Assembly: GCA_964615975.1 (NCBI GenBank)
Contig: CAZTTH010000106.1
Span: 1-5,687, forward strand
Source: CAZTTH01 sp964615975
GTDB lineage: Bacteria; Verrucomicrobiota; Lentisphaeria; JABSQK01; JAJFLO01
Reading direction: 5' to 3'
DNA: 5,687 bases
Shown one piece after another: positions 1-5,687 of this stretch. Positions within the stretch are counted from its first letter, which is position 1; every line of letters begins with the position of its first letter. The notes under the pieces were generated by a model. The model did not search any database. It saw only the letters and a list, made by a program, of their open reading frames with translations, and had not been told where the DNA came from. The translations under genes were made by a program, and so were the position numbers.

Positions 1-9
1 CAGCCATAT

Positions 10-40
10 GGCGGGTAAGAAAACCCGCCCTCCGTTGTTT
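10..40 (+). terminator. Putative intrinsic terminator (hairpin) of an upstream gene
   Basis: A perfect 7-bp stem pairs GGCGGGT (10-16) with ACCCGCC (23-29) around the 6-base loop AAGAAA. It is followed by CTCCGTTGTTT, which is only a moderate T-rich tail and is interrupted by C and G. The stem is strong and GC-rich in an otherwise AT-rich stretch, as expected for the terminator of a gene ending left of the window. The poor U-tract makes Rho-independent function uncertain. It could also be a bidirectional or purely structural hairpin. Confidence 0.45.
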
Positions 41-204
41 GCCAATCACACATACTTTAGAGTATTCGTGGTCTGAGTCATTAATAGTCAACGATACAAT
101 GCTAATCCTTTATATTCCCTGGGTATACTCATTCTAAAAATTGGACTCAAAACTATCAAACGTTGACCCCATAGACTAGCGGCAATAAAAAATCGAAAAT
201 CATC
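41..204. other. AT-rich intergenic region without a recognisable gene
   Basis: I see no open reading frame with a credible start, ribosome site or family resemblance here, and no tRNA-like or riboswitch-like fold. The stretch is AT-rich compared with the coding region. It holds scattered TATA-like hexamers (for example TACAAT at 95-100 and TATACT at 124-129) without good -35 partners at the usual spacing. It probably serves as the upstream regulatory region of the large kinase gene starting at 350. The short antisense reading frame across 301-510 overlaps the real gene start and is not credible. Confidence 0.5.
163..191 (+). promoter_or_regulatory. Weak sigma70-like promoter candidate for the kinase gene
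   Basis: TTGACC at 163-168 matches the -35 consensus TTGACA at 5 of 6 positions. After a 17-bp spacer, TAAAAA at 186-191 matches TATAAT at 4 of 6. Spacing and orientation fit transcription toward the gene at 350, which would give a leader of about 150 nt that includes the periodic repeat array. In AT-rich DNA such matches arise easily by chance, so this is only a candidate. Confidence 0.22.
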
Positions 205-330
205 TAAATTATTAAGCGATGAAACCTTTTATCCCGGTATTCAATTAACCACTAAATCATTGAACATTTTTGGCCTCTAAACCCGGAATCTTTATCCTAA
301 TTAACCTCTGAACAGTGAACCGCTGAACCT
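205..330. repeat. Degenerate 7-8 bp periodic array, unit TRAACC-like
   Basis: TGAA or TAAA/TAAC/TAAG tetramers start at 205, 213, 220, 246, 253, 261, 278, 302, 309, 316 and 324. Neighbouring copies are 7 or 8 bp apart, and most gaps are near multiples of that. The best-preserved copies are the last three (TGAACA, TGAACC, TGAACC). The array ends 20 bp before the start codon, so it would lie in the 5' leader of the mRNA. The same unit appears in inverted orientation just after the gene (5636-5687). The segment 309-329 matches the reverse complement of 5636-5656 at 18 of 21 positions, and 255-265 matches that of 5652-5662 exactly over 11 bp. The pattern resembles the short tandem heptamer repeats known from intergenic regions of some bacteria such as heterocystous cyanobacteria. 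The 205-300 part is more degenerate and less certain than 302-330. Confidence 0.5.
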
Positions 331-349
331 ACCAAATTCCCATACCCTC

Positions 350-3300
350 ATGCTCCATTCCATTCCGCCGCAATACACCGTCATCGAAACCCTGTACGAA
401 AGTGCCACTACCGTGGTATATCGCGTGGAAAATCGTGAAGTTGGCCGCAATGAGGTGCTGAAAATGCTGAACAAGGAACGGCCTTTGTCGACCGAAGTCG
501 CTGCCATCAAGCGTGAGTTTGAAATATTACAAAAATTAAAGGGGAACGGAGCGATTGCAGTCCATCGCTTGGAAAGGCGTGACTACCTATGGATCATGGT
601 GATGGAAGATTTCGGGGGGATATCGCTTAATCAAGCGATGAGTCAGGGAGTGTGGCAGGGTGAGGCAGCCCAATTTCTCACCCTGGCGATCCGAATCGCG
701 GAAATCCTGGGGAATATCCATCACCATAATCTCATCCATAAGGATATCACTCCAGGGAATATCATTTGGAATCCAGCCGCCAATATCGTCAAGATTATCG
801 ACTTCAATATCGCTTCCGAGCTTTCCCAGGAGCGGCAAACTGACACTGCCGGCGGGAAACTCGAAGGTTCACTTCCCTACCTCTCGCCGGAACAAACCGG
901 CAGAATCAATCGCGAAATCGATTACCGCACCGATTTTTATTCCCTGGGAATCACCTTGTATCACCTGCTGTTCGGCAGACTGCCCTTCACGGCTGACGAC
1001 ACCATCGGCTGGGTATACAACCATATTGCCGTCCCCCCCCAATTCCCGACAGCCCCAAATGCCCAGATTCCGGCGCCAACGATCGATATCCTGAAAAAAC
1101 TCATGGCCAAGAACCCGGACGATCGTTACCAGAGTACCAGAGGATTGATCCACGACCTGGAACAATGCCGGGATTCCTGGCAAAGAAAAAAAGCGCTCCC
1201 GAATTTTCGCCCCGGCGCTTATGATCACTCGGAAAAATTCCAGATCCCCCACAAATTATATGGCCGGAGCCATGAACTGGAACTTTTAATTACCACTTTC
1301 GATCGCGTGCTGAGCGGAAGCAAAGAGCTCGTGCTGGTCGCAGGACATTCGGGTATCGGAAAAACGACGTTGGTTGGAGAAGTGCAAAAAACGATTGTCC
1401 AAAAACAGGGATTCTACCTCAAGGGCAAGTTCGAACAATACCAGCGGGATATCCCCTATAACGCGATAATAAGCGCTCTCAATGATCTGGTGTCATCCCT
1501 ATTGACACTGCCTGATGATCGTTTGGCGATCTGGAGACATAAATTCTTGCAGGCATTAGGCCCCAACATCGCGCTCATGATCGAATTGCTTCCCAAAATT
1601 TCCGCGATCGCAGGCACTCACCCCCCAATTCAGGAACTGAATCCGATCGAAGCGCAAAATCGATTAATGTTGACCTTCAAGAATTTTTTCAATGTCCTGG
1701 CCACGGCGGAACATCCATTGGGATTGTTTTTGGATGATCTCCACTGGGCAGATCCGCCCAGTCTCGATTTAATCAAATACCTGATGACGACCGACGGTCT
1801 CGGTTATCTCTTTATCCTCGGCGCCTATCGCGATCATGACGCGCCAGCTCATTATCCGCTGACTGTGGTATTGGAACACATTGGAAAGCGTCAACCGATC
1901 CATCGCTTGACGTTGTCACCCCTCGACCAACCAACGATCAACCGGATGGTTGCCGATACACTGCACTGCCCACTGATTAAGAGCCGCTCATTGGCGGCAA
2001 TTCTGTACGAACGGACCCAGGGGAATCCATTCTTTTTCAACGCCCTGTTTCATTATTTGTACCAAAATAAACATATCCAATATCTTCACGATCGCGGCGC
2101 CTGGCATTGGAATCTGCAATCCATCAAGGCCATGTCAATCGCCGACAATGTCGTCGATTACATGATCGCCCGTCTGCAAGAATTACCCCAAAAGACCCAG
2201 GAGGTGTTGAAGCTGGCATCGTGTATCGGCGGTGAATTTCAATTACGAACTTTAGCGCTCATCGAAAAAAATCCCCTGGCACACACCGCGAACCATTTAT
2301 GGAGCGCCATCGAGGCGGGAATCATCCATCCCATGACCCCCGAATATCGCTTGTATCATATTCAGGATACGGCGGACACCAATGCCTTCGCCGCCCCCCT
2401 GGCAAGTGTGCCGGAATTGGATATCAATGTCACCTATCGATTTGGCCACGATCGCATTCAGCAGGCGGCTTACGCATTGATCGACCCCAATCAAAAACAG
2501 CACCTCCACTTGGAAATCGGGCGGTTGCTGCTCCGGCACGCGGCAGCCGCGGAACTTCCCGAAAAGATCATCGAGATCGTCAGTCATTTCAATGAGGGAA
2601 TCAAATACCTTACCGATCCTAAGGAAAGAGCGGAGACAGCGGAGTTGAACTCGCTGGCCGCGAAAAAGGCCAAATTATCCGCGGCATTTCGATCGGCGCT
2701 GGAATACATTACCCGCGGTATGGAGCTGCTGCCTCTGGATTCATGGTCAACCCATCGTGAACTGAGCTTCGATCTTTACCGGGAACATTGTGAGTGTTCT
2801 TATATTTGCGGAAACTTCATGGCAGCAGAAGCAAGTTCACGTATCCTTCTCGACCGTGCCGATTCCGCACTCCAACAAGCAGAAATTTACTCGGCAATGA
2901 TCAAGCAGTATAACACCACCGGCAAACCCGGCCGGGCGATCGAGACCGGACTCACCGCCTTGCGCTTACTGGGGATAGAAATTCCGCGTCGACCAGCGCG
3001 CCGAGCCCTCTCATTGGCTGCCGTACAGGCGCATGCCGCATTGGGCAACCGGATGATCGCGGATTTACTCCACGAACCCATAATGGAGGATCCCGGACAG
3101 AGGATTGCCATGACCATCCTGCCGACCACCATCGTGGCGGCATACCTGACCAGAAATCATTCTCTTTTTACCTTGATGACCTTGACCGCGGTGAATCTCA
3201 CCCTGCGCCACGGACATACGCCGGAGTCCGCGATGGTCTATGGCTGTTATGGCGTCATACTCGGTTCGATTGATGATGATTATCCCACAGGTTTCGAGTT

Positions 3301-5629
3301 CGGCAAACTGGCTGTGGCGTTGAACGAGAAGTTTAACCATATGAAACTGTATTGTTTCAATCTTTTTACCTATACCACCTTAATTCATCACTGGAATCAT
3401 CCATGGACTTCTCTGAGTGAATATTATCGGCAAGTCATCCGGGCCGGACTGGAGTCCGGAGACCTGATCTTTCTCGCGTATTCCTGCATCAACATTATTC
3501 TGTGGAATCCCGATCTCGATTTGGAAACCGCCATCCGGGAGGGCGAAAAAAACCTGACCATCATCGGTGGGACCAACTATCCCCCGGGAACCGCCCTGGC
3601 CCAAATCCTCCAACACTGGCGCTTGAATTGGCAGGGCGGCACGAATGGGCCCACCCTGCTGAGCACGGCGGATTTCGACGAATACCAGGCGTTGGATACC
3701 ATGATGCAGGGCGAATTTTTCAGCGGTGTCGGCCCCTACTACTTATACAAGGCCTGGTTATGTTATGCCTGGGAGGATTACCCGACCGCGCGCCAGCACA
3801 TCCATCAAGCCAGACAATTTATCGGCGCCAACCTGGGCCAACCCTATATCGTCGACTTCTCATTCTTCTCATTTCTGATCGCTGCCGCGTTGTATCCACA
3901 ATCGCCAACCGCCGATCAACGCCGGACTAAACGACAAATGAGAGAAGAATTGGCGCGGATGAAGATATGGTCGGAACATTGCCCGGCAAATTTCATGCAT
4001 TACCGGCAGGTCATGGAAGCCGAATGGGAACGATTGGCCGGCAACGAATATCGCGCCGCACAGGGTTACGATCAAGCGATTGAATCTGCCCGACGTCATG
4101 GATTTCTCTACTGCGAAGCATTAATCCATGAATTGGCCGCCAAACACTATCTGGCCGGCAAACGACCGAAACTCGCCGCGTACTATCTTGAAGAAGCGGG
4201 GTACCTGTACACACGATGGGGCGCCACCGCCAAAGTCAGCCAACTGGCAGCAAAATACCCAGTCTTCCGCACTCTGGACACCTCACGCCCGGCACTTGCC
4301 GGAAACAGTAATAAATTTGCCGACACCACCCATCCTAAAGGTGCTGAAAATGCCATGCAATCCCTGGATATCGACACCATCGTGAAGGCGTCACAAACGC
4401 TTTCCAGCGCCGTGGAATTAGAGAAACTGCTGACTCGATTCATCCACATCCTATGTGAAAATGCCGGCGCCGAAACCGTGCTGATTTTCCTGGTGGATGA
4501 ATCGACTGATCGACTGCTGTTGCAGGCGGAGAGCCGCAAGGATCGCCAGACGCGTGTGCTCCATGCCGAGCCATTGGAAGATCAAACGGAAGTCTCCACG
4601 GGGATCATCCAATATGTCGCGCGCAGTCATGACAGCGTCGTTCTCGGCAACGCGTGTCAATTCGGAAATTTTATCCTCGATGATTATGTCCGGGAATTTA
4701 AGCCACTGTCTGTTTTATGCTTGCCGATACTGAATCAGGGAAAACTGATCGGCATTCTCTATCTCGAAAACAATCAGCTTACCGATGCCTTCACGGAAGA
4801 ACGCTTGCAAGTGTTGGGCATCCTGGCATCTCAAGCCGCCATCTCCATCAACAATGCCTATGTGTACACCATTCTCGAAGAGAAAGTCCGTCAGCGAACT
4901 CGTGAGTTATCCGAGAAAAACACCGAGTTGATGCGCTTGAACGCGGAGAAAAGCGAGTTTATGGATATTGCCGCCCACGATCTCAAAAGTCCCTTGTCAA
5001 CGATACGCGGATTGGGACAGCTCATCAGCGAATCGCTCAATGACTTCACCGCCGAAGAAATCACGGAATATCTCGACCTGATCGTTAAAAGCGCTCAGCG
5101 CATGATCGACCTGGTGAAGGATTTATTGAATGTCAATGCCATAGAATTGGGGGAGCTGAAATATCCCCGGGAAAATGTCGATTTACGCTTCATCGCAGCC
5201 GAAGTGAAGCAGCAGTTTCATGAGACCGCCGCCGCCAAGAAAATTACCCTGCATTATCACAGTTCCGATACCGACAGTACGATCTCGGCCAACCGCAATG
5301 CCATTCACCAGATCCTGGAAAACCTGGTCGCGAACGCCATCAAGTTTTCACCCTGGGAAGCCACCGTGTGGATGAACCTGGAAAACATCGACGGGGTATG
5401 CCAGTTTACCATTCTCGATCAGGGTCCGGGAATTCCGGAGGAATACCGGGAACTGATTTTCGAAAAATATGTGCGCGCGCGGGCAAAGCCGACTGGCGGA
5501 GAAGACTCAACCGGATTGGGCTTGAATATTGTCAAAAAACTGGTGGAAACAATGGATGGCAGAGTGTGGTGCGAAAACTCCCCGGGAGCCGGCGCCATCT
5601 TCATCGTCGAGTTTCGGTTGATTGAATAA
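350..5629 (+). CDS. Hybrid Ser/Thr kinase-like / AAA_16 (STAND) ATPase / GAF / sensor histidine kinase
   Basis: This 1759-residue, probably cytoplasmic signalling protein has no signal peptide or convincing membrane segment. (1) Protein-kinase fold, about 10-275: K38, probable helix-C E56, HKD loop with D132 and N137, DFN at 151-153, SPE at 179-181, D195 and R259. It lacks a glycine-rich loop, and T134 sits where Ser/Thr kinases have Lys. (2) AAA_16/STAND ATPase, about 303-740: Walker A GHSGIGKT (332-339), Walker B LGLFLDD (457-463), a GAYRD segment (491-495), TQGNPFF (556-562) and FGHDRIQQAAY (698-708). (3) Helical TPR-like region, about 768-1300. (4) GAF domain, about 1338-1505. (5) Short coiled coil, about 1509-1536. 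(6) Histidine kinase: H-box with phospho-acceptor H1543 (HDLKSPL), N-box N1658/N1662, G1 DQGPGIP (1690-1696), F-box FEKY (1704-1707) and G2 TGLGLN (1721-1726). All the histidine-kinase boxes are intact, and no receiver domain follows. Start choice: an in-frame TAA lies at 302-304 with no ATG, GTG or TTG before 350, and the next in-frame ATG (M39) would remove K38. No Shine-Dalgarno sequence is visible. The domain order matches HstK-like trifunctional kinases (known family). Ligand, partner regulator and Ser/Thr-kinase activity cannot be read from the sequence. Confidence 0.95.
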   Translation: MLHSIPPQYTVIETLYESATTVVYRVENREVGRNEVLKMLNKERPLSTEVAAIKREFEILQKLKGNGAIAVHRLERRDYLWIMVMEDFGGISLNQAMSQGVWQGEAAQFLTLAIRIAEILGNIHHHNLIHKDITPGNIIWNPAANIVKIIDFNIASELSQERQTDTAGGKLEGSLPYLSPEQTGRINREIDYRTDFYSLGITLYHLLFGRLPFTADDTIGWVYNHIAVPPQFPTAPNAQIPAPTIDILKKLMAKNPDDRYQSTRGLIHDLEQCRDSWQRKKALPNFRPGAYDHSEKFQIPHKLYGRSHELELLITTFDRVLSGSKELVLVAGHSGIGKTTLVGEVQKTIVQKQGFYLKGKFEQYQRDIPYNAIISALNDLVSSLLTLPDDRLAIWRHKFLQALGPNIALMIELLPKISAIAGTHPPIQELNPIEAQNRLMLTFKNFFNVLATAEHPLGLFLDDLHWADPPSLDLIKYLMTTDGLGYLFILGAYRDHDAPAHYPLTVVLEHIGKRQPIHRLTLSPLDQPTINRMVADTLHCPLIKSRSLAAILYERTQGNPFFFNALFHYLYQNKHIQYLHDRGAWHWNLQSIKAMSIADNVVDYMIARLQELPQKTQEVLKLASCIGGEFQLRTLALIEKNPLAHTANHLWSAIEAGIIHPMTPEYRLYHIQDTADTNAFAAPLASVPELDINVTYRFGHDRIQQAAYALIDPNQKQHLHLEIGRLLLRHAAAAELPEKIIEIVSHFNEGIKYLTDPKERAETAELNSLAAKKAKLSAAFRSALEYITRGMELLPLDSWSTHRELSFDLYREHCECSYICGNFMAAEASSRILLDRADSALQQAEIYSAMIKQYNTTGKPGRAIETGLTALRLLGIEIPRRPARRALSLAAVQAHAALGNRMIADLLHEPIMEDPGQRIAMTILPTTIVAAYLTRNHSLFTLMTLTAVNLTLRHGHTPESAMVYGCYGVILGSIDDDYPTGFEFGKLAVALNEKFNHMKLYCFNLFTYTTLIHHWNHPWTSLSEYYRQVIRAGLESGDLIFLAYSCINIILWNPDLDLETAIREGEKNLTIIGGTNYPPGTALAQILQHWRLNWQGGTNGPTLLSTADFDEYQALDTMMQGEFFSGVGPYYLYKAWLCYAWEDYPTARQHIHQARQFIGANLGQPYIVDFSFFSFLIAAALYPQSPTADQRRTKRQMREELARMKIWSEHCPANFMHYRQVMEAEWERLAGNEYRAAQGYDQAIESARRHGFLYCEALIHELAAKHYLAGKRPKLAAYYLEEAGYLYTRWGATAKVSQLAAKYPVFRTLDTSRPALAGNSNKFADTTHPKGAENAMQSLDIDTIVKASQTLSSAVELEKLLTRFIHILCENAGAETVLIFLVDESTDRLLLQAESRKDRQTRVLHAEPLEDQTEVSTGIIQYVARSHDSVVLGNACQFGNFILDDYVREFKPLSVLCLPILNQGKLIGILYLENNQLTDAFTEERLQVLGILASQAAISINNAYVYTILEEKVRQRTRELSEKNTELMRLNAEKSEFMDIAAHDLKSPLSTIRGLGQLISESLNDFTAEEITEYLDLIVKSAQRMIDLVKDLLNVNAIELGELKYPRENVDLRFIAAEVKQQFHETAAAKKITLHYHSSDTDSTISANRNAIHQILENLVANAIKFSPWEATVWMNLENIDGVCQFTILDQGPGIPEEYRELIFEKYVRARAKPTGGEDSTGLGLNIVKKLVETMDGRVWCENSPGAGAIFIVEFRLIE

Positions 5630-5635
5630 GGTACT

Positions 5636-5687
5636 GGTTCAGGGATTCACGGTTCAATGATTCAGGGGGTACAGCGATTCATCGTTA
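5636..5687. repeat. Degenerate 7-9 bp periodic array, unit GGTTCA/GATTCA
   Basis: TTCA occurs at 5638, 5646, 5653, 5661 and 5678, with a diverged TACA at 5670, so the spacings are 8, 7, 8, 9 and 8 bp. The unit is GGTTCA or GATTCA plus two variable bases. This is the reverse complement of the TGAACC unit found before the gene. GGTAC is also repeated, at 5630-5634 and 5668-5672, each followed within 10 bp by another TTCA. The array starts 6 bp after the stop codon and runs to the window edge, so its full length is unknown. No hairpin-plus-T-tract terminator is visible in the 58 bp after the gene. Confidence 0.55.

Noticed and set aside
124..129. TATACT as a promoter -10 box
   Set aside because: The hexamer 17 bp upstream (GCTAAT at 101-106) does not resemble a -35 box, and neither 16- nor 18-bp spacing gives a clear partner.
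205..330. CRISPR array
   Set aside because: The repeat unit is only 7-8 bp and degenerate, with no 25-40 bp repeats, no unique spacers of regular length and no cas genes.
660..1094. Same-strand alternative-frame reading frame of 144 codons
   Set aside because: It overlaps the kinase catalytic loop and activation segment in another frame. Its Ser/Pro/Arg-rich translation is typical of a shifted frame.
869..1252. Antisense reading frame of 127 codons within the kinase domain
   Set aside because: It lies wholly opposite a strongly supported domain with family motifs, and its translation resembles no family. It is a by-product of codon composition on the coding strand.
1604..1611. GCGATCGC as evidence for a cyanobacterial genome
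   Set aside because: Only one copy occurs in 5.7 kb. HIP1-rich genomes typically show it about once per kb or more, so a single match does not settle the taxonomy.
3502..3930. Same-strand alternative-frame reading frame of 142 codons in the helical region
   Set aside because: The main frame stays open and continuous through this region with consistent helical sequence on both sides. The alternative product has low-complexity composition and no recognisable motif.
255..5662. Inverted flanking repeats as ends of an insertion sequence or transposon
   Set aside because: No transposase or recombinase is encoded, no flanking target-site duplication can be shown, and the matches are part of longer periodic arrays rather than discrete terminal repeats.

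Overview
The window holds one very large intact gene (350-5629, + strand, 1759 codons) with about 350 bp of non-coding DNA before it and 58 bp after it. The product is a multi-domain signalling protein. It has an N-terminal Ser/Thr-kinase-like domain, an AAA_16/STAND-type ATPase, about 530 residues of helical TPR-like sequence, a GAF domain, a short coiled coil and a C-terminal histidine kinase with no attached receiver domain. This matches the known class annotated as trifunctional serine/threonine-protein kinase / ATP-binding protein / sensor histidine kinase (HstK-like hybrids), which is abundant in filamentous cyanobacteria and also found in some proteobacteria and other environmental bacteria with large signalling repertoires.

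Layout: 1-40 carries a GC-rich hairpin that is probably the terminator of a gene ending left of the window. Bases 41-204 are AT-rich non-coding DNA with one weak sigma70-like promoter candidate. Bases 205-330 contain a degenerate 7-8 bp periodic array built on TRAA(CC). The coding region runs from 350 to 5629. Bases 5636-5687 carry a second array of the same unit in the opposite orientation (GGTTCA/GATTCA every 7-9 bp). The innermost parts of the two arrays form an 18/21 inverted repeat that brackets the gene closely.

Organism: this is bacterial, with roughly balanced GC in the gene and AT-rich flanks, and the large kinase hybrid suggests a signalling-rich environmental lineage. CGATCG is over-represented in part of the gene, but only one full HIP1 octamer (GCGATCGC) is present, so a cyanobacterial origin is not established. 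I cannot assign a phylum.

How it may work (inference): the protein appears soluble. The helical and GAF parts would sense a signal, the STAND ATPase would act as a nucleotide switch, and output would pass through histidine phosphorylation at H1543 to a receiver protein encoded elsewhere. The Ser/Thr-kinase-like domain has several unusual active-site residues and may be weakly active or regulatory. The architecture is already known. The less expected observations are the oppositely oriented repeat arrays flanking the gene and the altered kinase active site.
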